DNA of 64,000 bases from Pararhizobium_B sp963760965 (GTDB lineage Bacteria; Pseudomonadota; Alphaproteobacteria; Rhizobiales; Rhizobiaceae): assembly GCA_963760965.1 (NCBI GenBank), contig CAVXEW010000008.1:1-64000 (forward strand), read 5' to 3'. Each line of letters starts with the position of its first letter. Position 1 is the first letter of the stretch. The notes beneath the pieces were generated by a model. That model was not told the origin of the DNA. It searched no databases and saw only the letters and a program-made list of their open reading frames with translations. This document shows positions 8,887-18,820 of the stretch, in pieces. The translations under genes were made by a program, and so were the position numbers.

Positions 8887-9309
8887 CTAACGAACGCCTT
8901 CGCCCGCAAAGGCAAATATGGTTTCCATGATCAAGTCGGCTTCGGCCCCCCGCATGCGACCGCTGACCGCGTTGCGCGACAGCCGGAACGCGTCTGCCTC
9001 GGCCGGTACATTCTTGTCGAGCGTCCTGAAACCCATCGACCAGGCGGCGAAGGCACGCTCCTCAGCGTCGCGCTCCAGCATGACCATCATGTTCCGGTGC
9101 CGGCGATCCCTGCCGATCCGCTTCGAAAGTTCCTGAACGGTGTCGCGCTTGCCCTCCAGGAACTGGATGAAGACGCCGTCGCAATAGAGAAGCAGGCCCG
9201 AAATGCCGTTCTCTGCATTGCGCCTGCGCGAGGTTTCCAGAATGGAGGCGATATCGTCCGCGACGAACGAATCGCTGACACCGCTGGCATAGAGCAGCTG
9301 AAAGATCAT
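8887..9309 (-). CDS. BLUF-domain blue-light photoreceptor
   Basis: A stand-alone 140-residue BLUF protein that should bind FAD and sense blue light. The key residues are in place: Tyr in QLLYASGVS (near residue 7), Asn in the ENGISGLLLY segment, Gln in GVFIQFLEG, and the conserved Trp of AAWSMGFR. The last 35 residues (after about 105) form a short C-terminal extension with no recognised output domain, as in short BLUF proteins that act by protein-protein contact. It is monocistronic and faces away from the MFS pseudogene region only by order; no obvious partner (EAL, GGDEF or anti-repressor) is adjacent. Confidence 0.93.
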   Translation of the reverse strand: MIFQLLYASGVSDSFVADDIASILETSRRRNAENGISGLLLYCDGVFIQFLEGKRDTVQELSKRIGRDRRHRNMMVMLERDAEERAFAAWSMGFRTLDKNVPAEADAFRLSRNAVSGRMRGAEADLIMETIFAFAGEGVR

Positions 9310-9526
9310 GAATTGCAGGTCCTGTTCCGATGGAGCCGCAGCTCGAAGCTGGAGGAATTTCCGGCCGCAATGCTATGGCCTCGAGCGAAACAAAGGCTTA
9401 AGCCGAGGGCAATCGCAGCACAAAGACCGGATCGCCTCACGATGGCCGCCTGCCGTCTTTTCTGGCAACTCGGGTCTCGTCACCTTCGGCAGAAGTCGCG
9501 CAAAGTCTCCACATTTCGCTCGGAGG

Positions 9527-10912
9527 CTAGCCGGCCGGGCGCCCCTTTGAAAGCATGACGACTGCCGTGCCGAGAAGCGAGCAGGCGCTTGTGAGCAGGA
9601 CCGCAAGGCTCCAGGCGCCGAGCATGCCGTCCGTGCTGCCGTGCGTGACGATGACGGTGACGACAGTGAGGCCGGTTGCCGATCCCAGGTAGCGTGCAGT
9701 GTTGTTTGCTCCACGCCCCATCGCCGCCCGCTCGGTGGGAACACTCTCCACCGCCTGCCGGCCCAGCGCCGAATTGAGGATGCCGTAGGCAACGCCGGCG
9801 ACCAGCAGGGGCGGCAGCAGGCGGGCGATGCCGGTACCGGAAGAAAGGCCGTACAGGCCGAGCTGCCCGGCCGCCGAACCGAGAAGGCCGGCGATCAGGA
9901 GAGGCCGTGCGCCGACGGAAGCTGGGAGCCACCTGACGGCGAAGGCGCTCGCCACGCTCGTCGCAGACCATGCGAGCAGCATGGTCGCCGCACCGATGGG
10001 CGCCATCTGCATGGCCCGTTCCAGGAGCGTAGGCAGGAACGAGACCAGCGACAGGACGCCGGCACCGCCCGCGAGCGCGGCCACGGTCGCGCCGACGAAG
10101 TCGGGGCGGCGGAACAGGCCGAGATCCAGCATAGGCGCCCTGACGCGTTTCTCGACGACGACGAAGACCGCCCCCAGCGCGACGCCTGCTGCGAGCAGCG
10201 CTACCGACAGCTCGATCCTTCCGCCACTGATCTCGACCAGCCCGGAGAGGAACGCCGCGATGCCGACGTCCAGAAGGATCGTTCCGGCCACATCGACAGG
10301 ACGCGGCCTTTCCGCCCGCACTTCAGGAAGCACAAGGCGCGCCAGGAGCGCGAGAGCGACGCAGGCAAACGCGATGAAGACATAGGGTGCTCGCCATCCG
10401 GCGAGATTGGTCAATCCGGCGGACAGGAGCGGGCCGAGCGCGACTCCGCCGCCGAGCGCTGCGGCCTAGACGGCCGTTGCACGCGCGCGTTCATGTCCGG
10501 AAGGATACATCTTGCCGATCAGGCCGAGGCCACAGGAAAATATGCCGGCACTCCCGACCCCCTGCAGGATTCGCGCAGCTATCAGGAAAATCGGCGTCGG
10601 GGCGAGCGCTCCGAGCAGGGAGGCGATGGCCAGCAGGAAAGCGCCGGCAAAGAAGGTCGCCCGCCGCCCGTAGTCGTCGCCGATCGCGCCGCTGCCGAGC
10701 ACCGCAGCCCCCGTTCCGACCGGCATCGCGCTCATGATCCACGCCTGCGCATCCGAGCCGGCACCGAGCGCTGCGGCGGTGCCGGTCAGGTTCGCAACGG
10801 GTGTCGTGAATGCCGTCAGCGCAAGAAGCGGCCCGACGCAGACGACGGCGAGCATCGTCCCGGAACCATAGGCTTGCGCCTTCGGCTCCGGTGTCGAGGA
10901 TTTTTTGGTCAT
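9527..10912 (-). pseudogene. MFS (DHA2-like) transporter with internal amber stop
   Basis: Two in-phase open segments together make one major facilitator of about 460 residues. The first half (start ATG 10912, MTKKSSTPEPKA) carries the loop 2-3 motif GAIGDDYGRR and AARILQGVGSAGIF. The second half begins GGGVALGPLLSAGL and continues with GWRAPYVFIAFAC to a normal C terminus. They are separated by one TAG (10466-10468) with no shift of frame. The protein would be cut after about 148 residues. It is the last gene of the group read leftward from the LysR gene. Alternatives are a sequencing substitution or readthrough. Confidence 0.8.
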
Positions 10913-11021
10913 CGGCTTCCGGCCCCCTGCCGACCAGAATTCCCTTCTGTGGCGTGGCCGGGAGGCGTCGCAGTCAGGCCGCGCAGGCCCCCGCGACGCT
11001 CCCGCCGGAACGTCCCCTGCC

Positions 11022-11885
11022 TCAGCGCTTTCCGCCATAGACGGGGAAGACGCTTGCGTCTCCGTAGTCCTTGATGCGTTCGGCCTGCTTCAGCGTTTCC
11101 ATGTCCGCCTCCGAGATCTCGAAATCGACCGCGGCGTTCACCCGCATGTGCTCCGGGTTCGCCGTCTTCGGCAACGGCAGCAGCCCGAGTTGCAGGCAGT
11201 AGCGGATGCAGAGCTGAGGAATGCCGACGCCGTATTTCTCCGCCATGGCCGCAAGTTCGCCATTGCCGAGGATCTTGCCGTGGGCCACCGGGGAATAGGC
11301 TTCGACGAGGATGCCCTTGCTCTTCGTGTAGTCGATCAGCTCGAAAGGCGTGTTGCTGACATGCGCGAGGATCTGGTTGACCATGGGCTTGACGGAGACA
11401 TTGTCGAGGAGATTGTCCAGGTCGCCGCGCTCGAAGTTGGACACGCCGATGGCGCGGAGCTTGCCTTCGTTGTGGGCCTCTTCCAGAGCGCGCCAGGCTT
11501 CCAGATTGCCGTCGAAGTGGCGATCCTCGCCACCGAAATCATTCCAGGGCTGCGGGCTGTGGATGATCATGAGGTCGATCCGGTCAAGCCCCAGCGTCCG
11601 GAGCGACCTGTCGATTGCCGTCTTCGCACCGGCATGGTCCTTGATGCCAGCGTCGAGCTTGGTCGTCACGAAAAGATCGTCGCGCGCGATGCCGCAATTC
11701 CGGACGGCCTCGCCCGCGCCGCGCTCGTTGCCGTAGGCCTGCGCCGTGTCGACGTGGCGATAGCCGAGCTTGAAGGCAGCGTTCACGGCCCCTTCGACCT
11801 GACCGTCGTCGATCATCCAGGTGCCGAGCCCGAGCTTGGGGATCTCGACGCTATTCGAGAGGGTAAAGGTTTCTTCGAGAATCAT
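11022..11885 (-). CDS. Aldo/keto reductase
   Basis: NADPH-dependent aldo/keto reductase of 287 residues, close to the DkgA/DkgB (2,5-diketo-gluconate/methylglyoxal reductase) type. The (alpha/beta)8 catalytic tetrad is visible: Asp and Tyr in HVDTAQAYGNE, Lys in VTTKLD, and His in MIIHSPQP. The cofactor-end sequence LPLPKTANPEH replaces the usual IPKS pattern. The start at 11885 has GAAGG nine bases upstream, and an ATG at 11894 is possible. It is the only intact gene of the local MFS-AKR-tautomerase-cupin set that diverges from lysR. Confidence 0.92.
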   Translation of the reverse strand: MILEETFTLSNSVEIPKLGLGTWMIDDGQVEGAVNAAFKLGYRHVDTAQAYGNERGAGEAVRNCGIARDDLFVTTKLDAGIKDHAGAKTAIDRSLRTLGLDRIDLMIIHSPQPWNDFGGEDRHFDGNLEAWRALEEAHNEGKLRAIGVSNFERGDLDNLLDNVSVKPMVNQILAHVSNTPFELIDYTKSKGILVEAYSPVAHGKILGNGELAAMAEKYGVGIPQLCIRYCLQLGLLPLPKTANPEHMRVNAAVDFEISEADMETLKQAERIKDYGDASVFPVYGGKR

Positions 11886-11939
11886 CTGTCTCATCCTTCG
11901 TCTGAGTGTTTCGTGCGGTTGATCCTGCCGGTGGCGCAC

Positions 11940-12174
11940 TCACCCGCCCGGGTCGTAGCCCGGCTTCTTGTAGAGGGTGATCCATCTCCCGCGGATGTCC
12001 GGCTCGTAAACCGCCTCGGTCCAGTCTTTCGGTTCGACCTCTTCAAGGGCGACCGAAACCGGATCCGCGCCGTAGTCCAGGATTTCCATCACGTCCCTGG
12101 TGATGGCCTCGGCGAGACGCGTCTTCTGGTCCTCGGTCTTTCCGGGGCCCAAGCTTGACGGTGACATGGGGCAT
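11940..12174 (-). pseudogene. 4-oxalocrotonate tautomerase-family protein, frameshifted
   Basis: The family works through an N-terminal proline exposed after Met removal. Here the proper start (ATG 12174, after GAAGGAG) encodes MPHVTVKLGP with Pro-1 in place. One extra base in the run of four G (12144-12147 on the plus strand) then shifts the frame. The next frame continues GKTEDQKTRLAEAITRDVME to a normal end at about 78 residues. Without restoration the first frame loses the fold. An internal start in the second frame would give a protein without the catalytic proline, so I call it a pseudogene. Confidence 0.8.
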
Positions 12175-12252
12175 CGGTCGCTCCTTCGCATTGTCTGGTG
12201 TCTTCGGACCTGCCGGCCGCAGGTCGGGCCGGCTTTGCGCCGGCCCCCGAAC

Positions 12253-12648
12253 CTATTTGCGATACTGCTCGTCGGTGACGTGCTCCAGTCAGTCGACCGG
12301 CGAACCGTTCTGCTTCTCCTGGATGGCGATGTGGGTCATCGCGGTCGTTGGCGTCGCGCCGTGCCAGTGCTTCTCGCCCGGCTCGAACCACACGATGTCG
12401 CCCGGCCGGATTTCCTTGATCGGCCCGCCTTCGCGTTGCACCCATCCGCAACCCGCGGTGACGATCAGCGTCTGGCCGAGCGGGTGCGTGTGCCATGCCG
12501 TGCGGGCGCCCGGCTCGAAGGTGACGCTGGCTCCAGCGACCCGCGCCGGCTCCGGCGGGCTCATCAGCGGATCGAGCCGGACGGTGCCGGTGAAATACTC
12601 TTCGGGACCTTTTCCGGAGGGCTGCGAGCCAATGCGCTTGATGTCCAT
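12253..12648 (-). pseudogene. Cupin-domain protein with premature C-terminal stop
   Basis: A small single-domain cupin. It has WHTHPLGQTLIVTAG (metal ligands H, H and Q/E position) and GDIVWFEPGEKHWHG (second cupin motif). The frame ends with a TGA (12289-12291) after NGSPVD. The codons beyond it read LEHVTDEQYRK and then stop at 12253-12255, which is the usual tail of this cupin group, where a Trp (TGG) would be expected in place of TGA. So 13 residues are lost. The cupin barrel itself is complete, and the 119-residue product might still fold; I mark it as damaged rather than surely dead. It is the first gene leftward from the LysR promoter region. Confidence 0.7.
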
Positions 12649-12734
12649 CTCGGACCTCCTTGTTCTGTTTCGAAATTCGCGGACGAGCTTCCTGCGTCCT
12701 CCAAGGCGGAATCTAGTGTTTTCATCCGGACGGG

Positions 12735-12776
12735 ATTAGACGCTATTGTCTGATTGGGTTTATTAGGATGGCTAAT
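12735..12776. promoter_or_regulatory. Candidate LysR-type operators in the cupin/lysR divergent region
   Basis: Two dyads lie just before the lysR ATG at 12779. One is ATTAGAC-N6-GTCTGAT at 12735-12754 (one mismatch between arms). The other is ATTAG-GATGG-CTAAT at 12762-12776, which contains a T-N11-A spacing typical of LysR-type sites. Their position between divergent lysR and cupin genes is the normal place for an LTTR recognition and activation site. Binding by the local LysR is inferred. Confidence 0.45.
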
Positions 12777-12778
12777 GA

Positions 12779-13686
12779 ATGGCTCAGGAGAACCTGAACG
12801 ACCTGGCTGCCTTCCTTGCCGTCGCGCAGGAGCGCAGCTTCACCAGGCCGGCGGCGAAACTGGGCGTCTCGCAATCCGCGCTGAGCCAGACCGTCCTCAA
12901 CCTGGAAACCCGTCTCGGCCTGCGCCTGCTGACCAGGACGACCCGGAGCGTATCGGCCACCGAGGCGGGCGAGCGGCTTGTTCATACGCTCGCCCCGCGG
13001 CTCGAGGAAATCGATGCCGAGCTTGCGGCCCTGACGGAACTGCGCGAGAAGCCGGCCGGCACGATCCGCATCACCGCCGACGAGCACGCCGCCAGCCTTG
13101 TTCTCTGGCCCAAGCTCGAGCGCTTCCTGCCGGACTATCCGGAAATCAAGGTGGAGATCGACATCGACTTCGGCCTGACCGACATCGTCGCTGGGCGCTA
13201 CGACGCCGACGTTCGCAACGTGGAGCTCATTGCCAGGGACATGATCGCCGTGCCGCTCGGGCCGGAGATGCGCATGGCCGTCGTCGGCTCTCCCGGATAT
13301 TTCGAAGGCCGGCGGCGCCCCCAGGCGCCGCAGGACCTGACGTCTCACCGCTGCATCAACCTGCGCCTGCCGACGCGCGGCGGCCTCTACGCCTGGGAAT
13401 TCGAGAGGAAGGGCCGGGAACTCCGCGTGCGCGTCGACGGCCAGCTCGTCTTCAACAGCATTTCCATGATGCTGAAGGCCTCCCTCGGCGGCATGGGCCT
13501 CGCCTATCTGCCGGAAGCCGAAATCGAGGGACACGTGCGAAGCGGCCGCCTCGTCCGGGTCATCGAAGACTGGTGCGAGCCGTTCTCGGGCTACCACTCT
13601 ACTATCCGAGCCGCAGGCAGCACGCGCCCGCCTTCTCGCTTCTGGTCGAGGCGCTCAGGTACCGGGGCCCTAAAGCCGGATCCTGA
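12779..13686 (+). pseudogene. LysR-family transcriptional regulator, frameshifted near the C terminus
   Basis: The N-terminal winged helix-turn-helix is complete (LAAFLAVAQERSFTRPAAKL, GVSQSALSQTVLNLETRLGL). The inducer domain follows, through LKASLGGMGLAYLPE and DWCEPFSGYH. At about 13594-13597 one C is missing. The neighbouring frame supplies the expected end LYYPSRRQHAPAFSLLVEAL and stops at 13686, giving about 302 residues. In the actual frame translation runs far on across antisense sequence. The HTH and most of the effector domain remain, so DNA binding could survive. Such regulators commonly sit divergent to aldo/keto reductase, tautomerase and cupin genes, as here. Confidence 0.8.
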
Positions 13687-13747
13687 TAGCTGGCTTCGTC
13701 TTCCGGCATCCGACCGTCGCGACGCGCCGGCGCAACCGGCGCGAGCT

Positions 13748-14914
13748 TCAGACAGGCCTTTCCTGGGACTTCGCGCGCGCGAGCACGAGCGCCGTGTGTT
13801 CTCCGAGGCGCGGAGGGGCCGTCGGCCTGCTCAACGGCGAGCGGGAAAAGCGCATCGGCGAGCGCACGAGCCGCAACGTCCCGTGGACAGCATCCGGCAC
13901 CTCGCAGACAAGGCCGCGGTCGCGAACTTCGGGCGAGGCGAAGACCTCGGAAACCTTCCGGACCTTGCCGCCGGGCACTCCGGACCCTCGGAGCGCCCTG
14001 ATCCAGTCGTCGGTCGGCCTCGTGCGGAAGATGTCCGAAAGCAGCGGAACGAGCAGCTCCCGATTGTTGGCACGATCGCGGTTTCGGGCGAAGCGTTCGT
14101 CCTCGGCCAGGCCGGGCCTGTCGATCACGTCGAGACAGAGCGAGCGGAACTGCGAATCGTTGCCGACGGCGAGAGCGAGGGTCCCGTCGGCGGTGTCGAA
14201 GAGCTGGTAGGGAACGACGGTCGCGTGGGCATTGCCGTAGCGCTTGCTGTCTCGTCCGGTAGCGAGATATCCCGAGGCGACGTTTGCCATCACCGAAACG
14301 GCCGTGTCGAAGAGAGAGATGTCGAGATGCTGGCCTTCGCCGTCGCGGTCGCGTGCGATCAGGGCGGCCAGGATCGCCTGGGTCGCGTTCATGCCGGTCA
14401 GGATGTCGGTGATGGCGACGCCGACCTTCATGGGACTGCCATCCGGCTCGCCGGTTATCGACATCAGCCCGCTCTCGGCCTGGATCGTGAAATCGTAGCC
14501 GGCCTCCCCCGCCCGCGGGCCGGTCCGGCCGTAGCCCGAAATCGAGCAGTAGATCAAACCGGGATTGAGCTCGCTCAGCTGTTCGTATCCGAGGCCATAG
14601 GCATCGAGTGCGCCGAGGCGGAAATTCTCGACCAGGACGTCCGCGCGACCTGCGAGAGCTTTGACCGTTTCGCGCCCCTGCTCGGACTTCAGGTCGATCT
14701 CGACCGACAGCTTGGACCGGTTGCAGCACAGGAAATAGGTGGACTCCCCTCCGATGTCGGGCGGCATCCAGCCGCGCGTGTCGTCGCCGCGCCCGGGCGC
14801 CTCGATCTTCCAGACCTCCGCCCCGAGATCGGCAAGTGTCTGCGTGCACCAGGGACCGGCCAGCACCCGCGAAAGATCGAGGACGCGGATGCCGTCGAGG
14901 GGCGGCTTGCTCAT
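13748..14914 (-). CDS. CaiB/BaiF-type (class III) CoA transferase
   Basis: Class III CoA transferase of 388 residues that moves CoA from one acyl-CoA to another carboxylate. Typical features are GIRVLDLSRVLAGPWCTQ at the N terminus, the VLVENFRLGAL segment, and GRTGPRAGEAGYDFTIQAES, in which the Asp of GYDF is the expected catalytic residue forming the acyl anhydride. The start at 14914 lies one base after the upstream SDR stop. It is the promoter-distal last gene of the 11-gene leftward operon. It may activate the substrate or recycle CoA from a pathway intermediate. Confidence 0.9.
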   Translation of the reverse strand: MSKPPLDGIRVLDLSRVLAGPWCTQTLADLGAEVWKIEAPGRGDDTRGWMPPDIGGESTYFLCCNRSKLSVEIDLKSEQGRETVKALAGRADVLVENFRLGALDAYGLGYEQLSELNPGLIYCSISGYGRTGPRAGEAGYDFTIQAESGLMSITGEPDGSPMKVGVAITDILTGMNATQAILAALIARDRDGEGQHLDISLFDTAVSVMANVASGYLATGRDSKRYGNAHATVVPYQLFDTADGTLALAVGNDSQFRSLCLDVIDRPGLAEDERFARNRDRANNRELLVPLLSDIFRTRPTDDWIRALRGSGVPGGKVRKVSEVFASPEVRDRGLVCEVPDAVHGTLRLVRSPMRFSRSPLSRPTAPPRLGEHTALVLARAKSQERPV

Positions 14915-14915
14915 G

Positions 14916-15737
14916 TCAGGCTCCAATCATGTGCAGGCCGGGGCCGAGATGCGCGGCGCCGTCGATCTGTATCAGTTGCCCGGTCATCAGGCGGCCTGCG
15001 GGACTGGCAAGAAACGCCGTCAATTCCGCGACCTCCTCGACGGAGGTCGGCGCGCCCATGGGCGTGGCCGCGACGAGCCCCTCGAGCAGCGGCTTCGCCG
15101 CCTCTCCCGACAGGCCTTCCGTAACGACGGTGCCAGGGCCGATGCAGTTGAGCCGGATGCCGTCCGCCGCCCATTCAAGCGCGAGCGAGCGCGTCAGCCC
15201 GAGGACGCCGGCGCGCGCCGCAATCGAATGGGCGAGGCCCATCGAGCCTCGATCGACGCCGGAGAGCGAAATGCTGACGACGGCGCCGCGCGAGGCCCTG
15301 AGGAACGGATAGGCCGCCTTGGTGACCGTGAACACGGCACTGAGGTTGAGATCGATGACGGCGTCCCAGCCGCGTCGCGAGATTTCGCTCGCAGGCGCGA
15401 AGAACTGGCCGCCGGCATTGTTGACGAGCAGGTCGATGCCGCCTTCCTCGCCGACACGCTGGACCAGCGCCGAAATGGCGTCGCTGTCGCGCACATTGCA
15501 GCTTTCGAAGCGAAAGGTGCCCGGCAGGAGCTCTGCCAGGGAAGCCGTCTCGTCGAGCATCTCCCTGCGCCGGCCGACCCCGAAGACCGACATGCCGAGG
15601 GCCGCGAGGCGAAGGGCGATGGCCCGGCCGATACCCGAGCCGGCACCCGTAACAAGCGCCTGGCGCCCCTCGAAAAGCTGCGGGCGGAGAACTGCGACCG
15701 CGTGGCGAAGATCTTCGGATGTGCTTGCGTCTGTCAT
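14916..15737 (-). CDS. SDR-family enoyl-CoA reductase-like protein lacking YxxxK
   Basis: Short-chain dehydrogenase/reductase of 273 residues. It has an intact nucleotide site (ALVTGAGSGIGRAIALRLAA), NNAGGQFF and the serine region VVSISLSGV. The catalytic YxxxK is absent. The corresponding stretch is LAHSIAARAGVLGLTRSLAL, the pattern seen in 2,4-dienoyl-CoA and peroxisomal trans-2-enoyl-CoA reductases, where hydride addition to a conjugated thioester does not need that Tyr. An NADPH-dependent enoyl/dienoyl-CoA reductase is therefore likelier than an alcohol dehydrogenase. It overlaps the upstream CoA transferase by four bases (ATGA), so the two are translationally coupled. Confidence 0.85.
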   Translation of the reverse strand: MTDASTSEDLRHAVAVLRPQLFEGRQALVTGAGSGIGRAIALRLAALGMSVFGVGRRREMLDETASLAELLPGTFRFESCNVRDSDAISALVQRVGEEGGIDLLVNNAGGQFFAPASEISRRGWDAVIDLNLSAVFTVTKAAYPFLRASRGAVVSISLSGVDRGSMGLAHSIAARAGVLGLTRSLALEWAADGIRLNCIGPGTVVTEGLSGEAAKPLLEGLVAATPMGAPTSVEEVAELTAFLASPAGRLMTGQLIQIDGAAHLGPGLHMIGA

Positions 15738-16840
15738 GCTTCGAAATCCCTTCCTTCTGTGTTGTGCGGCCCTGCCTCGCCGAGGGCGGGCGCGGCGCGG
15801 CGTGCTATCCGCTCTGCGTCGAATAGCGCCGGAAAGGACGGCACGTGCTCTCCGCTTTCGAGCACCGCCGTCACCGCCCCTGGCCGCGCGGCGCGAATGC
15901 GTTCGATCGCTTCGGTGGGATGGCGCACGGCACCGGCGGGAATTCCCAGCTCGGAAAGCCGGGCGAGCGCCGCCTCGCATGGACGCACCCGCGTCCATGC
16001 GTCGACCATCGCGTCGAAATCGTCGGGCCGGGCCAGGCGCTCGGCAAAGGAGGCTGCCTCGCCGCCCACGACCGGACGCAACGCCTTCCAGTAGTTGTCG
16101 AGACCGGCATAGATGTAGATGAAGCCGTCCGCGCAACGGAAGACGCCGGAGGGCGCCGAAGCACGGTCCCGGTTGCCCGAGGGGGGCGCCAGCGAGGCCC
16201 CCTCGCTTGCGAGGATTGCCGCCGGACCGAGAAGCACCGCGGAAGCCACCTCCATCATCGTCAGGTCGATGACCGTCCCGCTCTCGCGCCCCGGGTCGAG
16301 CAGCGCCATCGCCGTGGCGTAGGAGGCATAGAGGCCGGAGTAGAAGTCGACCGGCCACGAGGTCGAAACGCGCGGCGTTCCGTCCTCCGCGCCGTTCAGC
16401 CAGGCAAACCCGCTTTCGCACTGGGCGATCGTGTCCATGCAGGTGCGCTCGTCGTCCTGCCCGAAGCCCGAGATGAATGTCGCGACGAGCGAGGGGAAAC
16501 GCCGTCGCACGTCACCGGGCGACAGACGCAGGCGCTTGAGAGTCTTCGGCGCCAGGTTGCACAGCAGCGCGTCCGCATCGGCCAGCAGCGTGTCGAGCGT
16601 CTCCAGTCCCTGCGCGTCGCGCATGTCGATCACGCGGGACGTCTTCGACGTGTTGAAGCACCGGAAATAGCCGCTGCCGAACCGGGTGCCGGGCAGCGCG
16701 CGCGATCCGTCTCCGGAGACGGGTTCCACCTTGATCACCTCGGCCCCGAAGTCGGCCAGAAGCTGGGCCGCGGTCGGTCCGGCGATGAACTGCGTGAAAT
16801 CGACGACGCGCTTGCCTGTCAGTGGCTTGGGCGTGGTCAT
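15734..16840 (-). CDS. CaiB/BaiF-type CoA transferase, second copy
   Basis: Second class III CoA transferase in the operon (368 residues), clearly distinct from the one at 13748. It has GKRVVDFTQFIAGPTAAQLL, then LLCNLAPKTLKRL in place of the VENFRPG segment, and ERTCMDTIAQCESGFAWLNG, with the catalytic Asp in CMD. Later it has SGVFRCADGFIYIYAG. Two paralogues in one pathway suggest that CoA is exchanged at two steps, for example uptake substrate and a released acid, or that they form a heteromer. It starts three bases after the ligase stop. Confidence 0.88.
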   Translation of the reverse strand: MTTPKPLTGKRVVDFTQFIAGPTAAQLLADFGAEVIKVEPVSGDGSRALPGTRFGSGYFRCFNTSKTSRVIDMRDAQGLETLDTLLADADALLCNLAPKTLKRLRLSPGDVRRRFPSLVATFISGFGQDDERTCMDTIAQCESGFAWLNGAEDGTPRVSTSWPVDFYSGLYASYATAMALLDPGRESGTVIDLTMMEVASAVLLGPAAILASEGASLAPPSGNRDRASAPSGVFRCADGFIYIYAGLDNYWKALRPVVGGEAASFAERLARPDDFDAMVDAWTRVRPCEAALARLSELGIPAGAVRHPTEAIERIRAARPGAVTAVLESGEHVPSFPALFDAERIARRAAPALGEAGPHNTEGRDFEA

Positions 16841-16843
16841 CGT

Positions 16844-18175
<1,332 letters not shown>

Positions 18176-18176
18176 G

Positions 18177-18818
18177 TCACTCCTCCCTGCGAACGCCGCG
18201 CATGGCGAATTCCACCAGCGCATCGACGATCGCCTTGATTTCCTCGTCCTCCTGGAGACGGCGCGGCCGGTACCAGACGGTCACCCAGTTCAGCGCACCG
18301 AAGAACGGCTTGCTGAGCAGTCGGGGGGGCAGGTCGTCGAACATCTTCTGCCGCGCGCCCTCGTCGAGCACCTCCGCGAACATCTGCTCATAGTCGTCGC
18401 GCAGCGTTGCGATCTCCTGCAGCGTGCGGGCATGGCGGAACCCGCCGGCCTGCAGGAGGTGCCGCTGCAGGCCCTGCACGGCCACTTTCTGGATCGGCAA
18501 TTCGCGCAGCATCAGCTCGAGATGCGCCCGCGCCATGCTTTCGAGCCTGGCATCGGGCGGCAGATCGCTGCGGGCAATCGGTTCGACCACTGCGAAGAGA
18601 TGGTTCATCGCGGTGATCTGGACATCGAAGAAGACCTGCGCCTTGCTGCGATAGTAGTGATAGATCCGGCCTTTCGTGGCGCCCATCTTCTCCGCGATGG
18701 CATCGATGGAGGTGGCCGTGTAGCCGAGGTCCATGAAGAGTTCGGCGGCCGCGCCGATGATTTCCTCGCGTGCGGCCTGCTCTCCCTCGCCTGCAGTCTT
18801 CTTGCGTGCAGCGGCCAT
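18177..18818 (-). CDS. TetR-family regulator, probable repressor of the divergent CoA operons
   Basis: 213 residues. The N-terminal TetR HTH covers about residues 18-65 (IIGAAAELFMDLGYTATSID, AIAEKMGATKGRIYHYYRSK). The helical ligand-binding domain that follows resembles the group that senses acyl-CoA. It lies inside the leftward operon, two bases from the acyl-CoA dehydrogenase gene and one base from the ligase gene. It would therefore be made from the livJ promoter, next to which the 18-bp inverted repeat 24543-24560 lies, implying autoregulation. The pathway's own acyl-CoA is the likely inducer by family analogy. Confidence 0.88.
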   Translation of the reverse strand: MAAARKKTAGEGEQAAREEIIGAAAELFMDLGYTATSIDAIAEKMGATKGRIYHYYRSKAQVFFDVQITAMNHLFAVVEPIARSDLPPDARLESMARAHLELMLRELPIQKVAVQGLQRHLLQAGGFRHARTLQEIATLRDDYEQMFAEVLDEGARQKMFDDLPPRLLSKPFFGALNWVTVWYRPRRLQEDEEIKAIVDALVEFAMRGVRREE

Positions 18819-18820
18819 GC

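Noticed and set aside
9641..11074. A 477-codon plus-strand frame opposite the MFS gene
   Set aside because: Low-complexity charged sequence, antisense to a clear (though broken) transporter.
12779..15124. A 781-codon open frame starting as LysR
   Set aside because: Only the first part (to about 13595) is LysR; the rest runs antisense through a CoA transferase and SDR genes after a one-base shift.
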